From: Bacteriovoracaceae bacterium UBA6261
GTDB lineage: Bacteria; Bdellovibrionota; Bacteriovoracia; Bacteriovoracales; Bacteriovoracaceae
Length of the DNA: 12,359 nt
Direction: 5' to 3'
NCBI GenBank assembly: GCA_002440825.1
Contig: DJVH01000102.1
Span: 1-12,359 of the forward strand
How positions within the stretch are numbered: position 1 is the stretch's first letter; each line of letters starts with the position of its first letter. Shown here piece by piece: positions 1 to 7,364 of the stretch. The notes under the pieces were generated by a model. It had not been told where the DNA came from. It worked only from the letters and a program-made list of their open reading frames with translations, and made no database searches. A program made the translations under genes and the position numbers.

Positions 1-574
1 AATCCGTCAAAAGCTCCTTAAAATGCCCTTCCCCGGAAAAATGGTTAAGTTCACATTCGAAGATTTTACGCACCGTAGTCTCAACGTCAGTCCCAGTGCA
101 TTGGTAATTGATAAAATCGTGTTCGCCGCAAAAAGCCCGGCAACCTTTTTTCATGAGCTCTATATCCAGTTCGTAGGGAAAATGAGTGACAAGCTCATCA
201 GCAAAGGGAGTGATCATCTGCTGGGTCGAGAAAACGTAATTATATTCTTTAGAGTTCGCACTATAGATGGGATGAAAATTTTCATCACTCTTTTCAGCCT
301 TAATCACACGTATGTCGTGAGGCAAATGAGAGTTGAGTCCTTTCATCAATCCTGTTTCTGGAATATCTACCGGAATTTCGATCTTAACTACTTGCCCTAG
401 CGCATGCACTCCGGCATCTGTACGGCCAGAGCCGATCGATTTCACTCCGTCAGTCTTGGACAAAATTTTTAGAGCATTATTAAGTTCGCCCTGAATAGTG
501 CGATCTTTTATTTGAATTTGGAATCCAGAGTAATTGGAACCTTTGTATTGAATTGTCAGCTTATAAATATTCAA
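1..574 (-). CDS. truA: tRNA pseudouridine(38-40) synthase TruA, 3' part outside the window
   Basis: TruA converts uridines 38-40 in the anticodon arm of tRNAs to pseudouridine in the cytoplasm. Reading the minus strand leftward gives an open frame to the window edge, about 191 codons; the family is usually about 245-270 residues, so the C-terminus is missing because of the window, not a break. The protein opens with NIYKLTIQYKGSNYSGFQIQ, the usual TruA N-terminus, and carries GSGRTDAGVHALGQV at residues 48-62, where Asp53 would be the catalytic nucleophile. A TTG at 574-572 gives this family-like start and has a GGA 7 nt upstream. An in-frame ATG at 619-617 would add 15 residues (MTSKFPELQ...) that do not look like TruA. 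With the TTG, the gene overlaps the end of the preceding barrel-protein gene by 14 bp, which suggests translational coupling. The identity is secure; the start is not. Confidence 0.93.
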   Translation of the reverse strand, partial: MNIYKLTIQYKGSNYSGFQIQIKDRTIQGELNNALKILSKTDGVKSIGSGRTDAGVHALGQVVKIEIPVDIPETGLMKGLNSHLPHDIRVIKAEKSDENFHPIYSANSKEYNYVFSTQQMITPFADELVTHFPYELDIELMKKGCRAFCGEHDFINYQCTGTDVETTVRKIFECELNHFSGEGHFKELLTD

Positions 575-1547
575 ATGTAAATCCGATACCAACTGAAGTT
601 CCGGAAACTTTGATGTCATCCTGGAAGTTTTGATAGTTGTGATATCTCACTTCAAGATTCAAAAGCAAATTGGTAATTTTACTTTCAGAAAATAAGTCAT
701 AAGCAAGATTAGTGCTCATCCCAGTCAAATTGAATTTAAATTGTGCCGAAGCGAACTGCCCATAGCTCACCTGCATTTTGTTTTTCCCATCTTCACCGCG
801 AAGGTAGTCACTTCTATTTTGACTTAAAACCATAACGCTCGGCCCGGCAGTTCCGACGACTTTAAACCAATGGTATAAAGGTAATTCTACACCTACTCCC
901 AAATCGACAGGAATTTCCCAAAGACGAATTGTTGTATCACTTCTTTCGCCCGTAACAAAAATAGCACGTCCGCTGTTATAACCTACTCCGGCGCCGCCCA
1001 TCCAGAATAGATTCATGTAATCTTTTCTAAAAAAGTACTGATCGCTGCGCAGGTGAAGAGTTCCACCTTTTACGTGTTTGTATCCTTCGCCAATGGTGCG
1101 ATTAATGACATCGTTCAATGAAGTGTATTCGTAATTATTTTTGATAAAAGTGAAAGTAAAAGCACTTGAAGATTTGTTTCTGAAATCAGATGACATCTGA
1201 GATTTGTCGAGTTCAATATAGTTCTGTGATTTCTCGTAAGTCCCAACCGGAACATATCCGACATCTTCTAGTTTCTTTTTTTCAGGATCCTGGACTGTTA
1301 AATCACCGGTGAATTTTTTGAAATTGACATCCTGATCGGCGCCGCTTTTTATTTTTAAATTTTCAACTTCACTGTTTCCGGAATTGATAATATAAGGCTC
1401 AGTCCCTTGATTAGGCTTTACCTTGGCAAGTGAATCTTCAACCTCTCCACCAGAGACAATCTGATCGAGATCATCATAGGCAAAAGTTGAATTGGCTGAG
1501 AGAATTAATAAAGCAAGAAATCCTATCCATTTAGATCTGCTCTTCAT
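561..1547 (-). CDS. secreted outer-membrane beta-barrel-like protein, function unknown
   Basis: I do not recognise a named family. The predicted product is 328 residues. Residues 1-23 form a clear Sec signal peptide (MKSRSKWIGFLALLILSANS, then TFA as the likely cleavage site before YDD). Residues about 24-110 are polar, charged and low in aromatics. From about residue 120 to the end there are repeated amphipathic stretches rich in Y, F, G, V and N with a terminal GIGFTFEYL, typical of a small outer-membrane barrel, although the last residue is Leu rather than Phe. The frame can be opened further upstream, to 1610, but that would bury the signal peptide behind 21 extra residues. The ATG at 1547 has a GGAG 9 nt upstream and is preferred. 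It overlaps the pssA stop by 17 bp, and its own end overlaps truA, so it is most likely co-transcribed with the phospholipid genes. Export and barrel are inferred from composition; the function is unknown. Confidence 0.72.
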   Translation of the reverse strand: MKSRSKWIGFLALLILSANSTFAYDDLDQIVSGGEVEDSLAKVKPNQGTEPYIINSGNSEVENLKIKSGADQDVNFKKFTGDLTVQDPEKKKLEDVGYVPVGTYEKSQNYIELDKSQMSSDFRNKSSSAFTFTFIKNNYEYTSLNDVINRTIGEGYKHVKGGTLHLRSDQYFFRKDYMNLFWMGGAGVGYNSGRAIFVTGERSDTTIRLWEIPVDLGVGVELPLYHWFKVVGTAGPSVMVLSQNRSDYLRGEDGKNKMQVSYGQFASAQFKFNLTGMSTNLAYDLFSESKITNLLLNLEVRYHNYQNFQDDIKVSGTSVGIGFTFEYL

Positions 1548-2307
1548 CCTGAGACTCTCCATTGTCTTCATCTGCTTCACTCTTCCATTGAAACATATCT
1601 TTGAGCTCACCTTTATTCTTTAAGAAATAAATCAGTGAGGCGAAAACGTAAACGTTAACGATCAGACCAATCATGATCTGTTCTTTAACAAACGTTAGAA
1701 TACCCATGAGGAAAATTAAAAAAAGAACACGCTTTTTGTGAAGTCTTACCCATTCAGATTTTTTGAATGAATTAAATGGAATGTTTGAAATCATCAGAAA
1801 GGCAAAAAATAAAACATAAAGAACAAGAAAGGGCGGAAAAATTTCAAATTGATTGTATTCAAGTGAAAAAAGGACAAGCCCAACCATAGCAAGGGCTCCA
1901 CTCGGAATCGGCAACCCTTGAAAGAAATCTGAACTTACTTTATCAATGTTCGCATTGAAACGCGCCAGTCTTAAAGCTCCGCAAAGTAAAAAGATAAATG
2001 AAGTGATTAGACCGATTCTTCCCATGTCAGAAAAAAATCTGTTGTATACAAGAAAGGCAGGAGCTGCACCAAAAGTAACAACATCTGAAATGGAATCGAA
2101 TTGCTCACCAAAAGCTGATTGAGTGTGGGTTATACGCGCAACGCGACCATCAACAGAATCGAAAATGGCACCGAGTACAAGCAACATCGCCGCAGGATAA
2201 AAATCTCCTTTCCAACCAAGGATAATTGAGAAAAAACCGCACGCCATATTGAGTGCAGTGAATGTATTTGGAAGAAAGAATGCCAACCGTCTTGGAGTAT
2301 TTAACAT
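1531..2307 (-). CDS. pssA: CDP-diacylglycerol--serine O-phosphatidyltransferase
   Basis: PssA joins CDP-diacylglycerol and L-serine to give phosphatidylserine and CMP in the inner membrane. The 258-residue product has the complete CDP-alcohol phosphotransferase motif: Asp50, Asp53, Gly54, Ala57, Arg58, Gly67, Asp71 and Asp75, with the correct spacing and all four metal-binding or catalytic aspartates. The N-terminus LPNTFTALNMACGF is typical of the membrane-integral (Bacillus-like) PssA rather than the peripheral E. coli type. Several hydrophobic helices follow, to about residue 230, and the last 20 residues are strongly acidic. The start ATG lies 12 nt after the psd-like stop codon, with an AAGG upstream. 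Its substrate is made by cdsA in the same run. The acidic tail is encoded where the downstream gene's ribosome-binding site and start are embedded. Confidence 0.95.
   Translation of the reverse strand: MLNTPRRLAFFLPNTFTALNMACGFFSIILGWKGDFYPAAMLLVLGAIFDSVDGRVARITHTQSAFGEQFDSISDVVTFGAAPAFLVYNRFFSDMGRIGLITSFIFLLCGALRLARFNANIDKVSSDFFQGLPIPSGALAMVGLVLFSLEYNQFEIFPPFLVLYVLFFAFLMISNIPFNSFKKSEWVRLHKKRVLFLIFLMGILTFVKEQIMIGLIVNVYVFASLIYFLKNKGELKDMFQWKSEADEDNGESQDEEQI
1555..1560 (-). promoter_or_regulatory. ribosome-binding site that fixes the start of the barrel-protein gene
   Basis: On the minus strand GGAGAG lies inside the last codons of pssA, with GGAG ending 9 nt before the ATG at 1547. It selects the start directly in front of the signal peptide rather than the upstream in-frame ATG at 1610. 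Confidence 0.6.
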
Positions 2308-2319
2308 AGAAAATTACCT

Positions 2320-2979
2320 TTATGCATTACCTTGTACGACCGCCATAATAGTTTCACCGGCCGTGACCTCATCATTTGTTTTTACCAGTATCTCATACTT
2401 TTGCGGTAAATAAAGCATCACTGTTCCGCCAAAAGGGAAGAAGCCAATATTTACTCTACGCCCGCCTCTGTCTCCAGGCATGACCATGAGTTCCGGCCAA
2501 AGACCCAGCTTGCATTTATAAAAGCTTAGCCCTAGATTTTCCCCACGATTATCAAGGGCCAAGGCGACGCCTTTTCCTTCTGCGGAGCCGAGTTCGTACA
2601 ACGCTTTTCTAGTTCTAAGAAATGATCTCCCTTTAAGAACCAGGAGATTTTTAATTTCACAGGAAAGGGGAAGAAACACTCCCATCTCTTTCCACCATGA
2701 AACCATAATTTGAATTTCAATTAACTGATCACCATAAAGACCATGTGAGACATTGTGTTCTATATGCAGAATCTTTCCATTGGCCGGAGAAAAGATTACT
2801 CCTCTGGTCGTAACAGGATCATCGCGGAAATCATTGCGGCTTTTTCTCAACACAACATAGAGTAAAATATAAACGCCAATGAGAATAATGAGAGTTTTAT
2901 AAAAACTGAAAAGCCAAAGAAGAATGAATAGAGTTGCTGCGAACGTATTAAACTTTGCAGGTAAGTACGACTTCAGCAT
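2320..2979 (-). CDS. phosphatidylserine decarboxylase-family protein lacking the catalytic triad (probable pseudoenzyme)
   Basis: Active members decarboxylate phosphatidylserine to phosphatidylethanolamine after cleaving themselves at a Ser that becomes a pyruvoyl group. This 219-residue protein has the short Psd layout: two hydrophobic segments (about 13-27 and 29-44), FRDDP at 51-55, SPANGK at 64-69, IQIMVSWWKEMGVFLPL at 89-105, FFPFGGTVMLYLP at 180-192 and EVTAGETIMAVV at 204-215. Aligned without gaps to the usual short-form pattern, Asp of SPADG is Asn67, His of the VHVNR element is Met99, and the FGS self-cleavage serine is Gly185 (followed by Thr186). All three triad positions are therefore changed, while the scaffold and frame are intact. 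The position between tsaB and pssA is what a real psd would occupy. The fold assignment is good. Inactivity is inferred. Another function, such as lipid binding or a partner role, is possible but unshown. Confidence 0.82.
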   Translation of the reverse strand: MLKSYLPAKFNTFAATLFILLWLFSFYKTLIILIGVYILLYVVLRKSRNDFRDDPVTTRGVIFSPANGKILHIEHNVSHGLYGDQLIEIQIMVSWWKEMGVFLPLSCEIKNLLVLKGRSFLRTRKALYELGSAEGKGVALALDNRGENLGLSFYKCKLGLWPELMVMPGDRGGRRVNIGFFPFGGTVMLYLPQKYEILVKTNDEVTAGETIMAVVQGNA

Positions 2980-2981
2980 TT

Positions 2982-3566
2982 TTAGCGAAACTCCTCTTCA
3001 AGAGTCCTGAAATAATAGGGCGGAACTCTCATCTTTAATTCAAGAACTTTTCCAAATAGCTTTGTAGCATCTTTTTTAATCAATTCTTTTGTTGTGGATA
3101 AACCTTCAAACAAAGGATCCGCTTTGTCCAGAGTATATCCCAGCTTTTGCTCTTCAATTGCAAAGTCAGCTTTATTTATGAGAGTTCTTTCACTCTCATC
3201 TCCGCTCCAGCGAAAGATGAAGACTTGTCCTTTGAAAGCATTGGTTACCCAATACCCATTTGAAATCCCTGTGAGTCTTGGAACTTCAAAATGACAAAAA
3301 GAAAAAACCGGTAAATGGTTCATTTCAAAAATTTGTGCTAGCCCTTCGCTCAAACGCATGCCTGTATATGAACCGGGGCCGCTGGTAACAAATAGGCGCA
3401 TATTTTTTAAGTCGAGATTATACTTTTGAACCAATTGGTAAACTTCAGTGTGAATAACTTCAGAAGGCTTTTTTTCATCAAGAGAATGATACTCAACCCA
3501 GTTTAACTTAGAATCAAGTAAACCAATGTCGAGTCCTGCCGTACTATCAATGAAAAGTGAATACAC
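2982..3566 (-). CDS. tsaB: tRNA threonylcarbamoyladenosine biosynthesis protein TsaB
   Basis: TsaB (YeaZ) is a non-catalytic ASKHA-fold partner of TsaD in forming t6A at position 37 of ANN-decoding tRNAs. The 194-residue product has an N-terminal strand with IDSTAGLDIGLLD, where the family usually has a DTS motif. It also has the hallmark GPGSYTGMR at residues 63-71 and NAFKGQVFIFRW in place of the common DARxGEVY element. It is shorter than the roughly 230 residues of E. coli and Bacillus TsaB, mainly at the C-terminus. Its start is GTG at 3566-3564; it shares one base with the rseP stop in a TAGTG junction, so translation is probably coupled to rseP. The stop is followed two bases later by the psd-like ATG. 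A tRNA-modification gene between a membrane protease and lipid genes is the odd element of this operon. Confidence 0.9.
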   Translation of the reverse strand: MYSLFIDSTAGLDIGLLDSKLNWVEYHSLDEKKPSEVIHTEVYQLVQKYNLDLKNMRLFVTSGPGSYTGMRLSEGLAQIFEMNHLPVFSFCHFEVPRLTGISNGYWVTNAFKGQVFIFRWSGDESERTLINKADFAIEEQKLGYTLDKADPLFEGLSTTKELIKKDATKLFGKVLELKMRVPPYYFRTLEEEFR

Positions 3567-5140
3567 TAAAAAAACCTGCTTACATCGTTAAAGATCGCTC
3601 CCACCATAAGCATCAATAAAATTGAAAGCCCAACTTGCTGAGCAATTTCCATTTTTCTTCGCGAAAGGGGCCCGCCATTAATAATTTCCAGTGCAATAAA
3701 CATAATATGTCCGCCGTCCAGCACTGGTATCGGGAATAAGTTAATGACACCTAAATTAACAGAAATCAACGCCATCAACTGGAAGAAATAAGATAACGAA
3801 GTGTTGAAAGAATCGTGAGCAACTTTCCCAATTGCTAACGGTCCACCAATGGTTTTCAATGAAATCTGGTTTGTCAGAAGTTTGAGGAAACCATCAATCG
3901 TTTTCTTCACTGAATCCCAAGTGCGGATAACTGAATATTTTGTCGATCCGATTAAACCTTTTGATTTAGTGTGAACGAAATTAATTTTTTGAACTTCAAT
4001 AAAACTATAAACACCCAACAAGCGAACTGTTTTACCTTCTTGCTGAGTGACTTCAGGAGCAACATTTAACTTCTTAAGTTCGCCATTGCTGTAAAATTCT
4101 ACAGTCACTTCTTTTTTATCAATGGTCTGAAGACGAGAACGCAGATCTTCAAAGCTGTAAACTTTTTGGCCTTCAATAGAAGTAAAAATATCGTTCGCCC
4201 TTACACCAACTTTATCTGCTGGAGAATTTGCATTTACGCTTCTGACCATCAAATCCAAAGTGTGAAAGCCACGCGCTTCCAGAGCTCCGAGCAACGATTT
4301 TGGTTCAGACGAAACGACTGGAAGAGATGATTCAGCCTGATAATCAACCTCAACATTGTCAGAAGAAATGTCCTGATCTTTCTTTAGAGGGTATAAGTAA
4401 ACGGTTGTCACGCCTTGACGTGAACCGAGCTCTTCAATGGAATCTTTAAAATCAACTTTGCCCTTAGTTGCTGTTATCGCAAACTGCTTTCCACTGTTAT
4501 CAACTAAAAACGGTTTTCTTAAAAATGGTGGATATTTCAGGACTTCTTCAAAAAATTTATCACCTCTGAAATCTACTTGCAGCTCAGAAGTTGACTCTCC
4601 TCTTTTAACTGTAATTCTTTTGATTTCACCTTTTCCTTCGACCATCAGATCAGTCGGATTGTAAACTTCTGTGTCGTTCACCTTTACGAGAACATCACCT
4701 GTTCTTAAACCAGCTTTAAAGAGTGATGATTCAACAGGCACGGCTCCCAATTTAATTTCTGGAATGCGCTCTCCAGTTATTAGCAGCGAAAAGAAAATAG
4801 CGAAGGCAAGAATGAAGTTCGCCAAAGGTCCGCCCATCACGATCCAGAATCTTGCAAACTTTCCTTGATGAGTAAAACTGTACGGTCTTTCAGCTTCTGG
4901 AATTTCATCTTTATTGAAAGGATCATCGCCATACATTTTTACGTATCCACCAAGTGGAATAGCAGAAATTGCATATTCAGTATCGCCATATTTTTTCTTA
5001 AAAATTTTCGGACCAAAACCTATTGAGAAAACTTCTACACGCACTCCAAACAGACGTGCAAAAAGAAAGTGTCCCAACTCATGGAAGAAAACCAATGGTC
5101 CTAAAAATAAAATAAAAATCGCGATTTTTTCTAGCAACAT
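3566..5140 (-). CDS. rseP: RIP-type intramembrane zinc metalloprotease RseP
   Basis: RseP is a site-2 protease in the inner membrane. In E. coli it cuts the anti-sigma factor RseA and residual signal peptides. The 524-residue product has the zinc-binding HELGH at 20-24 in the first membrane helix, VMGGPLANFILAFAIFF at 101-117, and the LDGGH motif with the third zinc ligand Asp475. There are two PDZ-like domains at about 125-190 (AGLRTGDVLVKVND) and about 296-362 (DKVGVRANDIFTSIEGQKV), and a final hydrophobic helix at about 503-517. It is longer than the 450 residues of E. coli RseP; the extra length seems to sit around 200-290, between the two PDZ domains. A GAGG lies 5 nt before the ATG. The gene follows cdsA after 34 nt, as in many bacteria. 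No anti-sigma factor gene is present here, so its substrate is unknown. Confidence 0.95.
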   Translation of the reverse strand: MLLEKIAIFILFLGPLVFFHELGHFLFARLFGVRVEVFSIGFGPKIFKKKYGDTEYAISAIPLGGYVKMYGDDPFNKDEIPEAERPYSFTHQGKFARFWIVMGGPLANFILAFAIFFSLLITGERIPEIKLGAVPVESSLFKAGLRTGDVLVKVNDTEVYNPTDLMVEGKGEIKRITVKRGESTSELQVDFRGDKFFEEVLKYPPFLRKPFLVDNSGKQFAITATKGKVDFKDSIEELGSRQGVTTVYLYPLKKDQDISSDNVEVDYQAESSLPVVSSEPKSLLGALEARGFHTLDLMVRSVNANSPADKVGVRANDIFTSIEGQKVYSFEDLRSRLQTIDKKEVTVEFYSNGELKKLNVAPEVTQQEGKTVRLLGVYSFIEVQKINFVHTKSKGLIGSTKYSVIRTWDSVKKTIDGFLKLLTNQISLKTIGGPLAIGKVAHDSFNTSLSYFFQLMALISVNLGVINLFPIPVLDGGHIMFIALEIINGGPLSRRKMEIAQQVGLSILLMLMVGAIFNDVSRFF

Positions 5141-5174
5141 GAAAGCCTCATAAGACCCATTTTATGAATACGAA

Positions 5175-6008
5175 TTAGAGAGGAAAATGGCGTCCTAGAT
5201 ATTTTACAACAATCGCAAAAAAAGGCGACAGAAAGATCAAGCTGTCTATGCGATCGTATATACCACCGTGTCCAGGAATAAGATTAGAACTGTCTTTAAT
5301 TCCAAATTCTCTTTTCACTTTAGATTGAACTAAATCACCGACTTGCGACAAAGCACCGCAAAGTCCAAAAATAACCGAGTAATACCATTGGAAATCGCCT
5401 AGAAAAAAATGCCAGGCAAGAGATCCGGCGATAGCAGAGGTAAGTATTCCACCAATAAATCCTTCCACCGTTTTTTTCGGGCTCACTGCCGGCCACAATT
5501 TATGTTTTCCGAAATTTTTCCCAAAAAACCATGCGCCAGTGTCCATGCTGAAAGTGACAAGAAGAAGCAAAGTCAAAACTTCCTTCCAGAAGTCTGATTC
5601 AAAAAATATCCCGAAGGAAATGAGTGGAAGAAAAACCATGGTGCTGAGCAATCCAGGATTTTTCTTAGAACTATTTTTCATAAATCCTTCTTCAAGAGGA
5701 ATCTTGAAAAGGTAATAAATCAAAAATGAATTAAGGAAAATTGCTGCGATTGTAAAAAAACCGCGAGATAGTTTAGCCTGAAACAAAACGTTGATTATGA
5801 GGAAAAAGACGATGAAAAAGCCAACCACATAACGATAAAAAAAATCCTGACGTTTTAAAGCAGCAAAGTTGACTAAAATTTCATCAATACAAAGAACACC
5901 TACAAGCATACAAAGAAGTAAAGTCGCAGTCTTGCCCAATAAAACACTGATCACAACCACAAGGGCCATAACGATGGCAGAAATAATTCTTAGTTTAGTG
6001 TTCGACAC
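5175..6008 (-). CDS. cdsA: phosphatidate cytidylyltransferase (CDP-diacylglycerol synthase)
   Basis: CdsA makes CDP-diacylglycerol from phosphatidic acid and CTP in the inner membrane, the branch point for all bacterial phospholipids. The 277-residue product has about seven or eight hydrophobic helices. It carries the family signature at 229-254 (SKVKREFG, then IKD and PGHGGIYDR), with the conserved K-D and H-G-G-x-x-D-R residues present. An upstream conserved block DTGAWFFGKNFGKH at 156-169 is followed by SPKKTVEG. The start codon is GTG at 6008-6006, one base after the uppS TAG, with AGAGG in the last uppS codons as ribosome-binding site; the start is therefore well placed and coupled to uppS. 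Its product feeds pssA further down the same run. Confidence 0.96.
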   Translation of the reverse strand: MSNTKLRIISAIVMALVVVISVLLGKTATLLLCMLVGVLCIDEILVNFAALKRQDFFYRYVVGFFIVFFLIINVLFQAKLSRGFFTIAAIFLNSFLIYYLFKIPLEEGFMKNSSKKNPGLLSTMVFLPLISFGIFFESDFWKEVLTLLLLVTFSMDTGAWFFGKNFGKHKLWPAVSPKKTVEGFIGGILTSAIAGSLAWHFFLGDFQWYYSVIFGLCGALSQVGDLVQSKVKREFGIKDSSNLIPGHGGIYDRIDSLIFLSPFFAIVVKYLGRHFPL

Positions 6009-6009
6009 T

Positions 6010-6774
6010 CTAGCCTCTTAATAAACTTTTATTCGCTCGAGCCTTTTCCACATTTGATTTAAGGTCTTGAGCTTTTGTTGTAGCGCCAAAGCGTCTTTCT
6101 CTTCTTGAAACATCATTCAGAATATTTCTAAACTCTTCTGCGCTGAAATCCGGCCATTTTGTTTCAGTGAAATAAAGTTCAGCGTAGGCAATTTGCCATA
6201 AAAGAAAATTAGAAATGCGGTGATCGCCGCCAGTTCTGATGAGTAAGTCCACATCACCTAAATCGGGAATCATAAGATATTTAGCAATCTCATCTTCGCT
6301 GATTTCTTTGCCGGGATTATTGCGGATAAAAGCATTGAGCGCGTGAGTGATTTCAGCGCGTCCGCCATATCCAAAAGCAAACGTCAGTTTTAAACCGGTA
6401 TGAAATTGAGTTTCTTCTTCGAGTTGAAAAATAAGGTTTTTTGTTTGAACAGGAAGATTCGTAATATCTCCCATAATCTTAAATCGAATATTGTTTTTTA
6501 AAATTCTCTCGCGCTCCTTCTTTAAAAATTTATGAAGGAGATTAAATAGAACGCGCACTTCAGTTTGTGGGCGACACCAGTTTTCAGAAGAGAAGGCATA
6601 AAGTGTAAGTGCACTAATACCTAAATTGTCAGCTTCCTCAACGATGTCGGCAACCACTCCAGATCCGCGCACGTGACCCCACACTCTTGGATGCGAGCGC
6701 ATAGTGGCCCAACGGCCATTGCCATCCATAATGACGGCTACATGTTTGATCGGATTTGGTCTGTCTAAATTCAT
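6010..6774 (-). CDS. uppS: undecaprenyl diphosphate synthase (cis-prenyltransferase)
   Basis: UppS adds eight isoprenyl units to farnesyl diphosphate to make undecaprenyl diphosphate, the lipid carrier for peptidoglycan and O-antigen precursors. The 254-residue cytoplasmic enzyme has HVAVIMDGNGRWA at 11-23 with catalytic Asp17, FSSENW at 61-66, FAFGYGGRAEI at 132-142, RTGGDHRISNFLLWQ at 180-194 and ELYF at 199-202 with the metal-binding Glu. These are the conserved regions of the family, and the length is normal. The ATG follows the frr stop after 5 nt. No convincing Shine-Dalgarno sequence is visible in the preceding frr codons, so translation may rely on ribosomes terminating on frr. Confidence 0.97.
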   Translation of the reverse strand: MNLDRPNPIKHVAVIMDGNGRWATMRSHPRVWGHVRGSGVVADIVEEADNLGISALTLYAFSSENWCRPQTEVRVLFNLLHKFLKKERERILKNNIRFKIMGDITNLPVQTKNLIFQLEEETQFHTGLKLTFAFGYGGRAEITHALNAFIRNNPGKEISEDEIAKYLMIPDLGDVDLLIRTGGDHRISNFLLWQIAYAELYFTETKWPDFSAEEFRNILNDVSRRERRFGATTKAQDLKSNVEKARANKSLLRG

Positions 6775-6779
6775 GTAGA

Positions 6780-7340
6780 TTAGATAGCCAGAACTTCTTT
6801 TTCTTTAGTTGCTACAATTGTATCAACTTCTTTAGTGAATTTATCAGTGATGTTCTGAATTTCAGTCTGTAATTTTTTAGATTCATCTTCAGAAACTTTT
6901 TTGTCTTTCTCAGCTTTTTTAACTGCCTCGTTTTGATCACGACGAGCGTTTCTAATATGGACCTTAGTTTCTTCACCGATTTTCTTAATTTCTTTCGCAA
7001 GATCTTTACGTTTATCTTCAGTAAGAGCAGGAAAGTTAAGACGAACAAAGTTCCCATCGTTCGTTGGTGTTACTCCAAGATTAGCTGCAAACAGAGCTTT
7101 CTCGATTGCAGGAATCATCGTTTTATCAAACGGCTGAATCTGAAGAAGACGAGCTTCTGGAGTTGAAATTTGTCCCAATTGAGTAATAGGTGACATTGAT
7201 CCATAGTATTCCACTTGAACTCCATCAAGAATTGTAGCAGATGCTCTACCTGTTCTGACTCTTCCAAGTTGGTGTTTAAGTGAATCAATTGCTTTTTTCA
7301 TTGAATCATTTAAAGAGTTTTTTACTTGATCCATCATCAT
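6780..7340 (-). CDS. frr: ribosome recycling factor
   Basis: RRF works with EF-G to split post-termination ribosomes. The 186-residue product matches the family length of about 185. It shows RVRTGRAS near residue 30, LDGVQVEYYGSMSPITQLGQIS, then ARLLQIQPFDKTMIPAIEKA and NDGNFVRLNFPALTEDKRKDL, ending in the long charged helix of domain I. The start has three successive ATG codons (7340, 7337, 7334). AAGGGG lies 7 nt before the first, which favours 7340. It is separated from pyrH by 24 nt, and no promoter or terminator is evident in that gap. Confidence 0.97.
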   Translation of the reverse strand: MMMDQVKNSLNDSMKKAIDSLKHQLGRVRTGRASATILDGVQVEYYGSMSPITQLGQISTPEARLLQIQPFDKTMIPAIEKALFAANLGVTPTNDGNFVRLNFPALTEDKRKDLAKEIKKIGEETKVHIRNARRDQNEAVKKAEKDKKVSEDESKKLQTEIQNITDKFTKEVDTIVATKEKEVLAI

Positions 7341-7364
7341 AATGAGACCCCTTATTTTATTAAC

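Noticed and set aside
23..400. 125-codon open frame on the plus strand
   Set aside because: It lies antisense to truA, which has clear family motifs in the minus frame; the plus-strand translation has no recognisable features.
2532..2720. 62-codon minus-strand frame within the psd-like gene, considered as a sign of frameshift
   Set aside because: The main frame is continuous from start to stop and matches the Psd scaffold on both sides, so there is no need for a shift; the short frame is a shadow.
5148..5167. 6-bp hairpin TCATAA/TTATGA overlapping the rseP ribosome-binding site
   Set aside because: It is AT-rich and too short to be stable; such repeats are expected by chance in AT-rich gaps.
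6812..7057. 81-codon minus-strand frame inside frr
   Set aside because: It is a frame-shifted shadow of the lysine-rich helix of RRF and gives repetitive Lys/Leu sequence.
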